Notes: generated by a model from the sequence alone, not told the origin. Counted from the first letter of the stretch, positions 1 through 9,474 are shown. The stretch: 64,000 nucleotides of DNA from Bacteroides intestinalis (GCF_003464595.1 NZ_QRZF01000004.1:445850-509849), one strand, 5' to 3'. Program-made: numbers and translations.

Positions 1-961
1 TGGTAACGTTTACTTCGCCTACGGCAGAAGCAAAATATTCCTTGCCATACTTGCGGGTTACATCACGCAAAGCACGTGTAGAACTCAAGTTAGAAACTGT
101 ATTACCCGGAGTATGCTTCAACACATAATCGGCTACACTCACCAGCGTGTATTCTTCGCCATACATTTTTCCATCTTCGCAAATCATTGCCAAGCGGTCT
201 ACGTCAGGGTCAACTACGAAAGCCACATCAGCCTTGCCACCTTTCATCAGGTCCATAATGTCACCCAGATTCTTTTCAAGTGGTTCGGGATTATGTTGGA
301 AATCACCGGTCGGTTCGCAATAGAGTTTCTCTACATGCTGTACACCCAATTGTTCCAGTAACTCAGGCAGAATAATACCACCCACAGAGTTCACACAGTC
401 AATAGCCACGCGGAAGTTCGCCTTTCTGATAGCTTCTACATCTACCAGACTAAGCGCCAACACACTGTCTATATGTTTTTGATTGTAAGTCAGATCCTTG
501 CGATATGATCCCAGATGATCTACATCAGCAAAGTCAAATTCTTCAGCCTCGGCAATGCGGAGTACTTCGTTACCTTCGGCAGCATTCAGAAATTCGCCGC
601 GTTCATTCAACAATTTCAGGGCATTCCATTGTTTCGGATTGTGCGAAGCAGTCAGGATAATACCACCACTGGCGCCTTCCATAGTTACGGCCAATTCAGT
701 GGTCGGTGTAGAAGCCAGATCGATGTCCACTACATCCCATCCCATACCCATCAGGGTACCTACTACTACATTCTTTACCATTTCACCCGAAATACGGGCG
801 TCGCGTCCTACTACAATTTTGTTGCTTTTTACCGTGCACGTTTTGCGAATAAGTGTGGCATACGCTGATGTGAATTTCACAATGTCAAGCGGATTCAAGC
901 CCACACCGGCTCCTCCGCCAATAGTTCCGCGGATTCCAGAGATAGATTTGATTAGAGTCAT
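1..961 (-). CDS. Phosphohexose mutase (phosphoglucosamine/phosphomannomutase family), partial
   Basis: Reading from the ATG at 961 leftwards gives an open frame that runs off the window edge, with about 320 residues visible. It starts MTLIKSISGIRGTIGG, the usual N-terminus of this family in Bacteroidales. The catalytic phosphoserine loop TASHNP is present (Ser about residue 106), as is the metal-binding loop DPDVDR (about 251-256). The enzyme interconverts hexose-6-phosphate and hexose-1-phosphate for cell-envelope sugar synthesis in the cytoplasm. Phosphoglucosamine mutase (GlmM) is the likely subfamily, but the C-terminal sugar-specificity loop lies outside the window, so no symbol is given. 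The next gene upstream is the DUF4827 lipoprotein, 39 bases away on the same strand. Confidence 0.93.
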   Translation of the reverse strand, partial: MTLIKSISGIRGTIGGGAGVGLNPLDIVKFTSAYATLIRKTCTVKSNKIVVGRDARISGEMVKNVVVGTLMGMGWDVVDIDLASTPTTELAVTMEGASGGIILTASHNPKQWNALKLLNERGEFLNAAEGNEVLRIAEAEEFDFADVDHLGSYRKDLTYNQKHIDSVLALSLVDVEAIRKANFRVAIDCVNSVGGIILPELLEQLGVQHVEKLYCEPTGDFQHNPEPLEKNLGDIMDLMKGGKADVAFVVDPDVDRLAMICEDGKMYGEEYTLVSVADYVLKHTPGNTVSNLSSTRALRDVTRKYGKEYFASAVGEVNVT

Positions 962-1000
962 TAGGTTAATGATTTAAAGATTGTTGGTTATATACTATAA

Positions 1001-1603
1001 TTACCTATAGATTTGGTATTTACGGATATCATAGTAATAAGGGTATACGGACTGCATAGCTGTGCTGTGTCCCATCTTTGAAGGAACGATCAGTCTGACG
1101 TGTGCCATGTCACGTACATAGGTCAACGGCACCAACCAGCCTGCGGGAACAGAAGTTCCATAATAAGAATACATCAATCCTTGAGTAAACTGACCGGCAA
1201 TGGAAGAACTCGTTACCCGGTAATTAAATTCATCCACTACTTCCGCAAATCCTAAGTTAGACATTGTCGTATCTCCTTGAATGAGGCCGTATTCCATGAA
1301 ACGTACCAATATTTGGTCGTTCGCTTTTACTGTATCAGCAGGATTTTTAGAGCCTTTATCCCGTATTTGCATATATACGCCGCTGGCAAGTTGCACATAT
1401 TCATTCTTTAGTGTATCCGTAGTCGAGTCGTTTCTGTAAAACTCCGTTTGGGATATAACCTTAATATTATTGTCCTTTATAAATGCTTTGATGGCATCTT
1501 TTTCCTCCTCCAGCATTTCTGCATAAGTCTTGGTGTTATCACAAGCCTGGAAAGCCAGACCACATGCCAGCAAAGACAAAAAGAATAATGTAAGTTTCTT
1601 CAT
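1001..1603 (-). CDS. DUF4827-type lipoprotein
   Basis: This 200-residue protein has a signal peptide and a Bacteroidales-style lipobox (LAFQAC, Cys about 21), so it should be a periplasmic or outer-membrane-anchored lipoprotein. The body (KTYAEMLEEEKDAIKAFI, then repeated mentions of a tight fold with YVQLASGVYMQI and VPAGWLVPL) matches my memory of DUF4827, which resembles FKBP-type peptidyl-prolyl isomerases in layout. No catalytic role can be shown. It lies between the mutase gene and nrnA, all on the minus strand, with a Bacteroides promoter of its own just upstream (1628-1658). Confidence 0.8.
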   Translation of the reverse strand: MKKLTLFFLSLLACGLAFQACDNTKTYAEMLEEEKDAIKAFIKDNNIKVISQTEFYRNDSTTDTLKNEYVQLASGVYMQIRDKGSKNPADTVKANDQILVRFMEYGLIQGDTTMSNLGFAEVVDEFNYRVTSSSIAGQFTQGLMYSYYGTSVPAGWLVPLTYVRDMAHVRLIVPSKMGHSTAMQSVYPYYYDIRKYQIYR

Positions 1604-1627
1604 TATCTGTTATTTAGTAATTCCGTA

Positions 1628-1658
1628 CAAAAGTATTCGATTTCGTTGAAAGTTGAAA
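1628..1658 (-). promoter_or_regulatory. Promoter of the DUF4827 gene
   Basis: On the minus strand the -7 box is TACTTTTG (1628-1635), an exact match to TAnnTTTG. A near-consensus -33 box TTTC lies 19 bases upstream (1655-1658). The predicted start of transcription is about 15-20 bases before the ATG at 1603. Confidence 0.5.
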
Positions 1659-1706
1659 GCTCTACGAGGAAAGTTCGTATCTTTTAACCTTTGTGCCCCT
1701 CTTTTT

Positions 1707-2744
1707 TTATCCTTTCGCATTCAATAAAGGCTTGAATTTCTCTAAAGCACGTTCCAGGACTTTCTTTGCTTCCTCCAGCGTACCATAAAATTCACCACCG
1801 GAAGCATTCAGATGTCCGCCTCCATTGAAGAATTCAGCAGCTAATTGATTGCAAGGAAATGTACCCACAGAACGCAATGAAACCTTAATCATCGGCTTCT
1901 CCGTGTCTTCACGCAGGAAGCAAGAGAAAACCACGTCTTTTATACTCAAAGGAATATTTACAAATCCCTCGCTGTCTCCCCGGATATAATTGAAACGTCC
2001 CTGCTCATTTTTTGTCAATGAGATCAAGGCAGAATGATAATCGGGATAAACCTGCATATTTGAAAGCACATACCCCATCAGTCGCAAGCGACTTTCAGAG
2101 TAAGTATTATAAACTTTCCGGTAAATGTCATCCTTATCGATACCCTTGGAAAGTAATTCACTGATGATAAAATAAATCTCCCGGTTATTGGAGTTATAAG
2201 TAAATCCACCCGTATCGGTCATCATACCGGTATAGATGCACTCTGCTCCTTCTTTGGTTATTTCATTGAAATACCCCATGCGGCATATCAAGCGGAATAC
2301 AAGCTCCGAAGTAGAAGAAATATTGGGGTGTGAAATTGTGATATCACAAAAATCTTCGGGATACAGATGATGGTCTACCAAAATCTTCTTCCCTTTTGCT
2401 GCCTTTATTGCATCCGCCATTGCATCAATACGACTCAAAGCATTGAAATCCAGACAACAGATTATTTCAGCCTCAGCAATCAGCTTATCGGCAAATTCTT
2501 TGTAGCGGTCATAGAGTAATACATCTTTGCTACCCGGCATCCATCGCAGAAAGTCGGGGAAAGCATTCGGCACAATGACATTTACCGTTTTATCTTGTGA
2601 ATTCAGGAAGTGCCACAATCCCAATGAAGAGCCTATGGCATCGCCATCCGGCGCTACATGGGCTACAATTACAATTCTCTCCGCATGCCCCATCCATCTG
2701 GCAAAACGATCTATTTTGGCTTGTTCTATTACTTTTGTTAACAT
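1707..2744 (-). CDS. nrnA: DHH-family phosphoesterase, NrnA-like (oligoribonuclease / pAp phosphatase)
   Basis: The product has about 345 residues from the chosen start MLTKVIEQAK at 2744. An upstream in-frame ATG at 2804 would add 20 residues made mostly of a short repeated phrase, so it is less likely. The four DHH motifs are visible: PDGDAIGSS (32-40), an Asp in CCLDFN (about 99), DHH (124-126) and MTDTGG (about 176-180). The C-terminal DHHA1 substrate loop NGGGHLNASGG is also present. The family degrades 2-5 nt RNA fragments and dephosphorylates 3'-phosphoadenosine 5'-phosphate in the cytoplasm, using two manganese ions. The function call rests on family knowledge. Confidence 0.92.
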   Translation of the reverse strand: MLTKVIEQAKIDRFARWMGHAERIVIVAHVAPDGDAIGSSLGLWHFLNSQDKTVNVIVPNAFPDFLRWMPGSKDVLLYDRYKEFADKLIAEAEIICCLDFNALSRIDAMADAIKAAKGKKILVDHHLYPEDFCDITISHPNISSTSELVFRLICRMGYFNEITKEGAECIYTGMMTDTGGFTYNSNNREIYFIISELLSKGIDKDDIYRKVYNTYSESRLRLMGYVLSNMQVYPDYHSALISLTKNEQGRFNYIRGDSEGFVNIPLSIKDVVFSCFLREDTEKPMIKVSLRSVGTFPCNQLAAEFFNGGGHLNASGGEFYGTLEEAKKVLERALEKFKPLLNAKG

Positions 2745-2754
2745 TTGATTATTT

Positions 2755-2826
2755 ACGATTAGACGATTTACGATTGAACGATTAAAGTTACTTCCATCGT
2801 TCATACTAATTGAATGGGCAAAAGTA
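2755..2826 (-). promoter_or_regulatory. nrnA leader: -7 box and four short repeats
   Basis: A -7 box TACTTTTG lies at 2819-2826 on the minus strand. The leader between it and the chosen nrnA start carries four copies of the six-base phrase AATCGT (plus-strand ACGATT at 2755, 2763, 2770 and 2778), spaced 7-8 bases apart. I did not find a clear -33 box. Confidence 0.4.
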
Positions 2827-2868
2827 CGAAAAAGTTCGGGAGTTGGCGGAAAGTAGCAAAGGTTTTAT

Positions 2869-4179
2869 TTAGTCTTCGTATTCTACTATCTTCCTTAACG
2901 GGGCTAATAAACGTTCCAATACATTTCTGTCTGCCAATATAATGTCTGCCGTGCCTTTCAATTCACGTAAAGTCGGAAGGGTTTTACCATAATTCGTGTG
3001 CAAACCTTCCGGCAATACTATTTCCACTACATAAAGTCCATCTTCCGTCGGAGCCGGAGAGATACTTTCCACCTTTCCTCTCACATAGCCAAACTCTTGA
3101 TCGGGGTAATTATCCATACGGATATGCACTTTCTGTCCTACTTGCACCTTTCCCGAACCTTGTAAAGGGAGTTTGGCTTTACCAACCACTTTCGACTCTT
3201 CGGAAGGCTGAACCACAAAAACAGTCTCACCCGACTGTACATTCTGATTGCGGCTCCAAACTGTCATAAAAGTTATCTTACCGCAAATAGGACTACTAAA
3301 CAGATAGTTCTGTGCCCACGAACTCAGTTGTGCCTGAAGCTGCTCAATTGCATTTTTCAATTCAAGCCTGCGGTTCTGTTCCTCATCATAAGCCTGTTTA
3401 CCCAAGTCCAGCAAGTTTTCCTCCTGTTGTTTTAACTGCATTTCAGCCTGCAGCAAACTCATGCCGGAAGTTTCTCTGGTACGTAAACTCTGTAAATAAC
3501 GGCTGCCCGACTCTTCAAATTCTGCCACAATCATTGCATTTCTCGCATACAAAATGGAATCCCGGTCGTACATACTCTGCGCCAGTTCCATTTCTTTTTC
3601 GGTCAGTGTATGTTCACGCTCCACCAAGTTAAGATAAGAGCGTTGCCCAGCCAGTTGTTTCTTTCCTGCATCCATCTTCTTTGCATAATAATCTTGCTGG
3701 ATAAAGCGAACATAATCTGAAAGAGCAATCATAAATGAAGCATATGCAGACTGCAATTCTCCCAACTGCAAACGCTTACCTATAAAATATTCAGCCCCTT
3801 TCGCCGGTTCATAACCTGCTATTCCCCACTCTTTCATACGGTCTGTCAGCCATAGTACATCTTCCGTAACAGAAGCATTCTGAATGACTCCCAAATGTTC
3901 GCCTGCCCTCACCGTATCGCCATTGTGTACATATAAAGTATCTATTTTACCCATAGAACGTGCCAATATAAAAGCTGGAGGTTCCTCAGTGGTCAGTGTC
4001 ACTTCCGCCTGCAAAACATCCGGATATTTAAAAATCCAGCCCCCTGCCAGTAAAGCTAACAGAATAATGAACAGCACAGTTATCCCCCATCTCACCACCC
4101 AAGGTGAAATGTGATTCATCACTTCCTGCACTTCCTCGCTGCGCAGTTCTATCTCTTTATATTTCTTCTCCTCTTCCAC
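2869..4179 (-). CDS. HlyD-type membrane fusion protein of the peptide exporter
   Basis: This 436-residue periplasmic adaptor has a cytoplasmic N-terminus (1-30), one membrane helix (about 31-50, WGITVLFIILLALLAGGWIF), a lipoyl/barrel half (DTLYVHNGDTVRAGEHLG), a long alpha-helical hairpin (about 140-290) and the returning barrel half (SPICGKITFM, then KVQVGQKVHIRMDNYP). This is the layout of HlyD/CvaA proteins, which bridge an inner-membrane ABC exporter to a TolC-type channel. The gene starts 19 bases after the C39 ABC exporter gene, so they are co-transcribed. No channel gene is adjacent; the nearest TolC-like gene is at 19481-20956 in the RND operon. Confidence 0.93.
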   Translation of the reverse strand: MEEEKKYKEIELRSEEVQEVMNHISPWVVRWGITVLFIILLALLAGGWIFKYPDVLQAEVTLTTEEPPAFILARSMGKIDTLYVHNGDTVRAGEHLGVIQNASVTEDVLWLTDRMKEWGIAGYEPAKGAEYFIGKRLQLGELQSAYASFMIALSDYVRFIQQDYYAKKMDAGKKQLAGQRSYLNLVEREHTLTEKEMELAQSMYDRDSILYARNAMIVAEFEESGSRYLQSLRTRETSGMSLLQAEMQLKQQEENLLDLGKQAYDEEQNRRLELKNAIEQLQAQLSSWAQNYLFSSPICGKITFMTVWSRNQNVQSGETVFVVQPSEESKVVGKAKLPLQGSGKVQVGQKVHIRMDNYPDQEFGYVRGKVESISPAPTEDGLYVVEIVLPEGLHTNYGKTLPTLRELKGTADIILADRNVLERLLAPLRKIVEYED

Positions 4180-4198
4180 TATCTTAAATTACCAATTT

Positions 4199-6406
4199 CT
4201 AATTACCCAGCTCCAATTGATTCTTTACCAACTGGTAATATAAACCCTTCCGTTCCGCCAATTCCTTGTGGGTTCCCTCTTCGGCTATTTTGCCTTTATC
4301 CAGTACTATGATATTATCTGCATCTCTCACCGTACTCAGCCGGTGAGCCACAACAACAACTGTTTTCCCTTTATAAAATACATGCAAATGCTCCATTATC
4401 TCGCGCTCATTATTCGCATCCAGTGCATTGGTAGCTTCATCAAAAAACAGATAATCCGGATTCTTATACACCGCACGGGCTATCAAAATACGCTGTCTCT
4501 GCCCTTGGCTGATGCCATTTCCTTCCATACCGATTTTAGTATTGTATCCCAACGGTAAGGAATCTATAAAGTCACGAATATTGGCAATGGTCACCGCATG
4601 TCTCAAACGTTCAATATCAATCTGCTCCTCACCTACCGCAATATTCTGTGCAATTGTCTCGGAGAATATAAAACCATCCTGCATCACAGACCCGGTTCGG
4701 GCACGCCATAAATGTGGATTAATGTTCTCTAACGGAGTATCCTGTATCTTTATCGCTCCTTTATTGGGAGTATAAAAGCCAAGCATCAATTTTATCAAAG
4801 TTGTTTTACCACTACCACTTGCCCCTACAATCGCCGTCACTTTATGCTGAGGGATATTGAAAGAAACATCATCCAGTACATAATCTCTGTTTGCACCGTC
4901 ATAACTGAATGAAACATTCTCTAGCCGTATATCTCCTTTTTCCGGTAACACTGTAAGTTTTGACGAAATATCCTGTTCCTCGTCTTTCCGTCCATGTATC
5001 TCGTTCAGACGCTCCAAACTAATTTTGGCATCCTGAAATTGCTGTGCAAAACCAATAAAAGAAGATACCGGAGAACTCAACTGACCGATAATATAGGTCA
5101 GAGACATCATCATACCCAACGTCATCTGTCCATCTATTACAGCTTTTGCCGCAATAAAGGAAATCACAATGTTGGTAGTTTGATTAAAGAATATGGAACC
5201 CACTTGCTGAATTTGTCCCAGTGCCAAACCTTTTATGCTAATTTTGAACAGTTTCACCTGTATACGTTCCCACTGCCAGCGTTTCTGAGTCTCACAGTTA
5301 TTTAGTTTGATTTCCTGCATAGCAGTTACAATTTGTATCAGGTTGCTTTGTTCGCCTGCCGCTTGTGCAAAACGGCGTATATCCAATTCCCGCCGATACT
5401 TCATAAAAACGAGTATCCAACACACATACAAAGTGTTGCCCAATAAGAAGATACCTAACACTGTCAAATTATAATAAGCAAGTACAAAGCCAAAAATAAA
5501 GAAATTAACAAAGGAAAAGAGTGTGGTAATGGATGACCCTGTCAGGAATGTTTTGATACGTTCATGATCACCGATACGTTGCATAATATCACCTACCATT
5601 TTTGAGTCAAAGAAGTGCAATGGCAATTTCATTAGCTTAGCCAGAAAATCAGATATTAAAGAAATAGTAATACGTGTGTTAACATGTAATAGTATCCAAC
5701 TGCGAATAAACTCTACCGAAAGTTGCGAAACAGAAATTATGATTTGTGCTATCAGTACCAGAATGATAAAATTCAAATTGCTATCACGGATACCTACGTC
5801 CACCAATGATTGCGTCAGAAAAGGGAGAATCAATTGCAACAAGCTGACTGTTAGCATCCCCAATATCAACTGTATCAATTGTTTTTTATAAGGGGTGAGA
5901 TATCTCAGAAAGAAAAGCAATCCTCTTTCCCTAATTTCCGGTTCATCCTCACGATGATAAAAGTCCGGTCCGGGTTCCAATATCAATGCAGTACCGACAT
6001 CTTCCCCCTCTGTCCTTGTCGACAGCCAGCACTTCTTAAATTCCTGTTCATTATAAGTCACCATCTGCTTTCCGGGATCAGCAATCTGAAACCAATATTC
6101 CCCTTTTCTTTTTTTAATGCCATAGCAAACTACAAAATGGTTTTGATCCCAATGTAAGATGCAAGGTAACGGTACATCCGTAATAAATTGTTCAAATGAT
6201 ACATAAACTCCTGACGTCCGAAAACCAATAGCCTCTCCCGCATCACTAATCCCCAATAATGATACTCCTTCACGGGATATAAATGAGCGTGCACGCAATG
6301 TCTGTAATGAATAGCTTTTACCATAGTATTTAGCAATCATCCGCAAACAGGTAGGACCACAATCCATTGCATCCGCCTGATGATAATATGGGAACGAGTG
6401 TTTCAT
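4199..6406 (-). CDS. Peptidase-containing ABC exporter (C39 protease + ABC transporter)
   Basis: This 735-residue protein is a complete PCAT-type exporter. The N-terminal C39 cysteine protease (1-150) has Cys16 in MDCGPTC, His90 in DQNHFVV and Asp110 in QIADP, so it should be active and cut after the Gly-Gly of leader peptides. The membrane domain spans about 165-455. The ATPase half has Walker A GASGSGKTT (528-536), the signature ISQGQ (632-636, a variant of LSGGQ), Walker B YLFFDE (652-657) and the switch His688. The gene overlaps the upstream propeller lipoprotein by four bases (ATGA) and is followed by the HlyD adaptor. The three GG-leader peptides upstream are its expected substrates. 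Confidence 0.96.
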   Translation of the reverse strand: MKHSFPYYHQADAMDCGPTCLRMIAKYYGKSYSLQTLRARSFISREGVSLLGISDAGEAIGFRTSGVYVSFEQFITDVPLPCILHWDQNHFVVCYGIKKRKGEYWFQIADPGKQMVTYNEQEFKKCWLSTRTEGEDVGTALILEPGPDFYHREDEPEIRERGLLFFLRYLTPYKKQLIQLILGMLTVSLLQLILPFLTQSLVDVGIRDSNLNFIILVLIAQIIISVSQLSVEFIRSWILLHVNTRITISLISDFLAKLMKLPLHFFDSKMVGDIMQRIGDHERIKTFLTGSSITTLFSFVNFFIFGFVLAYYNLTVLGIFLLGNTLYVCWILVFMKYRRELDIRRFAQAAGEQSNLIQIVTAMQEIKLNNCETQKRWQWERIQVKLFKISIKGLALGQIQQVGSIFFNQTTNIVISFIAAKAVIDGQMTLGMMMSLTYIIGQLSSPVSSFIGFAQQFQDAKISLERLNEIHGRKDEEQDISSKLTVLPEKGDIRLENVSFSYDGANRDYVLDDVSFNIPQHKVTAIVGASGSGKTTLIKLMLGFYTPNKGAIKIQDTPLENINPHLWRARTGSVMQDGFIFSETIAQNIAVGEEQIDIERLRHAVTIANIRDFIDSLPLGYNTKIGMEGNGISQGQRQRILIARAVYKNPDYLFFDEATNALDANNEREIMEHLHVFYKGKTVVVVAHRLSTVRDADNIIVLDKGKIAEEGTHKELAERKGLYYQLVKNQLELGN

Positions 6407-7521
6407 TTATTCAGCCTTATTAATACCAAAATAGGATTATCCTCATCCTCATATGATAAATTCCCCAAAGAATCTTTCATATCATCCGGTAACTCATTTA
6501 CCTTTGCTCCCATCAAAAGATATTCGCGCCCATCTATTCGTTCATAAGCAAAAAAGTGATTCAAAAGCGACAACTTACTTTTCGGCACTACATGTGAATC
6601 ATCCAATTTATAAGTTTTCTTTTCCTTTTTATCATAATAAGATAAAAAGACTTGTGCACTGACATGCCTCATTGTATTCCAACGAAGTAATAAAAAATGA
6701 TCAGCATCAACGAGAGCCGTACATATTCTCCGGTCATCATCAGGAACTTCAAAATTGTCAGTATCCAACAAACGAAACTTTCCTTTGTCCCATAGATAAG
6801 CTATCTCTGTTTCCATCCCATTAACATGAAAAACGGTATCATTAAAAAGATCCCAATATACAAACGAATCTTTATCTTTTACATTAACACCAAATAACCC
6901 ATACGAAGCTGCATAATCAGCTCCAAGTTGAATCTCATTACTACGCCGATATGTCTTCATCTGTCCCTTAGTATCCGTAATTATCCAAAATAAAGACTTA
7001 CGCGTCTCACCTCCCAAACAATTTCGATAAAAAAAATATATCAATCCATTTCTATAGTACATTTGTATAGGATATAGACCATCATCGGGAAGTTCTACTG
7101 AAAAGGAATTCAGAAACTCTCCATCAAAATTATAAACTATAAGCTTCCTTGGTAAACTGTAGACATATATTCTTTCATTCTCTTTATCCATTGCTATAGC
7201 TTTATAATTGGTATACTCTTGGGGAGCACCTCCGACGCGACCTATTTTCTGTAGAAAAGTTCCTTGTCTACTATATTTTAAAATTCCTTCACTAGTATCA
7301 AAAAACATACAGTCATCATCAATCAAAAAATGTCTTCCTATTCCCTTAATCAGTATGGACGTATCTAAAGGAATATACATAACTGTATCTACAAATTCAG
7401 AAATACTGATGAACTCAGAAATATGTTCTTTCGGATCAAGAATCAAATACGGGCTTTTCTCACTCTTAAAACAAGATAAAAGGAGAAGACTTAAAAACAA
7501 ACTGTATATACATACTTTCAT
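6403..7521 (-). CDS. Six-bladed beta-propeller lipoprotein, partner of peptide 1
   Basis: The product has 372 residues. A signal peptide ends at a lipobox-like LLLLSC (Cys about 17), so the protein should be lipid-anchored. The propeller region starts with SEFVDTVMYIPLD and carries the family hallmark KIGRVGGAPQEY (about residues 94-105), shared with the four other propeller lipoproteins in this window. The C-terminus ends in LVLIRLNK. It belongs to the Bacteroidales 6-bladed propeller lipoproteins whose molecular role is unknown. It sits directly downstream of GG peptide 1, separated by a perfect 11-bp hairpin, and its stop overlaps the start of the C39 exporter, so it is part of the export operon. 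A role as receptor, carrier or immunity factor is inference. Confidence 0.87.
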   Translation of the reverse strand: MKVCIYSLFLSLLLLSCFKSEKSPYLILDPKEHISEFISISEFVDTVMYIPLDTSILIKGIGRHFLIDDDCMFFDTSEGILKYSRQGTFLQKIGRVGGAPQEYTNYKAIAMDKENERIYVYSLPRKLIVYNFDGEFLNSFSVELPDDGLYPIQMYYRNGLIYFFYRNCLGGETRKSLFWIITDTKGQMKTYRRSNEIQLGADYAASYGLFGVNVKDKDSFVYWDLFNDTVFHVNGMETEIAYLWDKGKFRLLDTDNFEVPDDDRRICTALVDADHFLLLRWNTMRHVSAQVFLSYYDKKEKKTYKLDDSHVVPKSKLSLLNHFFAYERIDGREYLLMGAKVNELPDDMKDSLGNLSYEDEDNPILVLIRLNK

Positions 7522-7534
7522 AATGTCAGTGATT

Positions 7535-7566
7535 TATCAGTGGTAAGATTTATCCTACCACTGATA
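7535..7566 (-). terminator. Hairpin between peptide 1 and its lipoprotein
   Basis: Perfect 11-bp inverted repeat (TATCAGTGGTA 7535-7545 with TACCACTGATA 7556-7566) and a 10-base loop. There is no T-run after it on the minus strand, so it may act as an attenuator, mRNA-processing site or stability element rather than a full terminator. Comparable hairpins occupy the same place after peptides 2 and 3. Confidence 0.6.
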
Positions 7567-7575
7567 TTATATTAA

Positions 7576-7809
7576 TTAGTGACAAGAAGCCAAAGCTTCA
7601 GTTCCTTCCGATTCTCTTTGAATCGTAATTAACAATTCTGCACCACTTGCACTATAGGCGCATACCACACCTTTACTTGTTACATCGCTACCCACATAGA
7701 TAGTAGTGCAAGTGTAAAGTTTTTCACCTGAAGCACAAAGATTTGAAACTGCTGCACCGCCATGAATCTGCTTCATTTCTGCAACATCTAAAACTCGTTT
7801 CATAAGCAT
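7576..7809 (-). CDS. GG-leader peptide 1 (four-cysteine secreted peptide precursor)
   Basis: This 77-residue precursor has an 18-residue leader ending in MKQIHGG and a 59-residue core. Residues -2/-1 are Gly-Gly, the site cut by C39 proteases. The core has cysteines at positions 7, 16, 32 and 58, the last being one residue from the C-terminus, and the motif GEKLYTC around the second. Two start codons are possible (7809, or two codons later at 7803). The leader resembles the Bacteroidales GG natural-product precursor type. The gene follows the VKOR-thioredoxin gene by 92 bases and has no obvious promoter of its own. A secreted, disulfide-bonded peptide is inferred; bacteriocin or signal is undecided. 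Confidence 0.82.
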   Translation of the reverse strand: MLMKRVLDVAEMKQIHGGAAVSNLCASGEKLYTCTTIYVGSDVTSKGVVCAYSASGAELLITIQRESEGTEALASCH

Positions 7810-7901
7810 AAAATTTTAAGTATTACCGTATGAATTATAATAATGGTTAGCTATTCCATTACTGTTACTGCCCTACGATATTCCACAGTAACATTTATAT
7901 A

Positions 7902-9452
7902 TCAATTGATATTTAAATCTCCAAAATGTCTCATATCTTCAACTTTATAACTATCCGGCAATTGATAACCATTTATTAAAACAGTAGGAGTTGCTGTCAA
8001 TCTGTTTTCAAATTGCCATTCTTTATGTTTACTCAGCTCACGATTAACTTCCACAGACTCCAAGTCATAATCAAACGTTAGTATATAAGTCTCTCCCAGA
8101 TATTTCTTTCCAGCGAACCAATCATTATAAATTGCTTCAGCTCTCTCATGATTCTCTTGTTGATAAACGGCAAGAAGAAATCGGGCACTCTTTTCAAGTT
8201 CCTTATTAAAGGAAGAAAAGATATACTGAACACAAACCTTATCTCCCATTTCCTTCAACAACGCACCAATGCGCTTATGCATCTGCGCACATGGATTACA
8301 ATGAGGATTAGTCAAGAGCGTAATACGCAACTTTGCTTGTGGACATCCCCAGACTATTTGAGAAATAGCTGGATTTACGTCATAATGAGGTTGTAACTCC
8401 AATTGAGAAAGAAAAACACTATCTGACGCTTTCAGATTATTCAATTCATACTTCACATTCTCCAACTGTTCCGAACGAAACCAACGTTCTGACAACAGAT
8501 GTAAAGACAAGAAAGGAAGTAAATAAAGTATTGCCACAGATAGCATATCTTGCATCTCAAAAGTTGGTAGTCGCCATTGCCCAAACACATTCACAATAGC
8601 CGTCATCCACAAAAGCAATAACACAGACAGGCATAACGGACACCATTGTTTAGCAACTTTATACTGATACCAGACACTCCAACCTGTATAAGGCAAAGCT
8701 AATAAGTTGACAAGCATTAAATAGGGCATCCATTGAGGGTAAAATACCACCAAAGTAAGACTCGAAATAAAATAGCCGAGCCCTATTTCACTCCAACTAA
8801 ACATCCCCCATAATTTTGCAGCATCAGATTCTAACACACTGTTACAGTCACCTTGTTTAAACAGTGAACAAATTTTATCTGTATACTCACTCTGTATTTT
8901 GCCTTGTTTCAATAACAACAGAAAGCTTACACCAACACCTGCCAGATTAATAAACAATAAGAAGCCACCTGTTATAGAAGAGAGTAAATGATGCTCCCAA
9001 CTCCCCAAGCCCAATAAAATAACTAAAATCATAATTACGCCTATTTTCTGAACAGAATTAAAAAATGCAGTTTTCCGGTGCTTCTCATATTCTGGTTCTC
9101 TTGAAGATTCTCCCGGTTCAGCAACAAGTGCGATACCTGACCATAGCTTTTTAAATTCATCTACGGATACAGATATTTCTTTCTCGCGCCAAACATAATC
9201 GACTCCCTGATCAGACATTTGCTTTACTACCACAAAATCATTACTGACATGCGCCACAAAAGGAGAAGCTAATTCTCTTAAGTCTTTATCCTCCACCTGT
9301 ATTCCTGCATTTTCTATCTTATATACAGATAGCATATCTGACAAACCATATAAGTTATAACGATGCGGATGTTCTGCAAAAAGTTTATCGGCATAGCTTC
9401 TGGTAAAAGGAATATGTAACTCATGCAAATAGGTTGATAATAGTGTTTTCAT
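7902..9452 (-). CDS. VKOR-thioredoxin disulfide-forming protein with degenerate C39-like domain
   Basis: The 516-residue protein has three parts. Residues 1-115 align by eye with the C39 domain of the exporter (NDFVVV against NHFVVC; DEFKKLW against QEFKKCW; AEPG against LEPG) but lack the catalytic Cys, and the His is Asp72. Residues 135-320 form a vitamin-K-epoxide-reductase membrane domain with loop cysteines 195 and 203 and the quinone-side pair Cys271/Cys274 (WCPLC). Residues 345-516 form a thioredoxin-like domain with HCNPC (Cys385/Cys388) and the cis-proline strand TATPTVLI. Such fusions pass electrons from substrate thiols to quinone and so make disulfides outside the cytoplasm. The four-cysteine peptides encoded on both sides are the obvious substrates. 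The N-terminal domain may bind their leader. Confidence 0.92.
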   Translation of the reverse strand: MKTLLSTYLHELHIPFTRSYADKLFAEHPHRYNLYGLSDMLSVYKIENAGIQVEDKDLRELASPFVAHVSNDFVVVKQMSDQGVDYVWREKEISVSVDEFKKLWSGIALVAEPGESSREPEYEKHRKTAFFNSVQKIGVIMILVILLGLGSWEHHLLSSITGGFLLFINLAGVGVSFLLLLKQGKIQSEYTDKICSLFKQGDCNSVLESDAAKLWGMFSWSEIGLGYFISSLTLVVFYPQWMPYLMLVNLLALPYTGWSVWYQYKVAKQWCPLCLSVLLLLWMTAIVNVFGQWRLPTFEMQDMLSVAILYLLPFLSLHLLSERWFRSEQLENVKYELNNLKASDSVFLSQLELQPHYDVNPAISQIVWGCPQAKLRITLLTNPHCNPCAQMHKRIGALLKEMGDKVCVQYIFSSFNKELEKSARFLLAVYQQENHERAEAIYNDWFAGKKYLGETYILTFDYDLESVEVNRELSKHKEWQFENRLTATPTVLINGYQLPDSYKVEDMRHFGDLNIN

Positions 9453-9474
9453 GTATTCAATGATTTATAGATTT

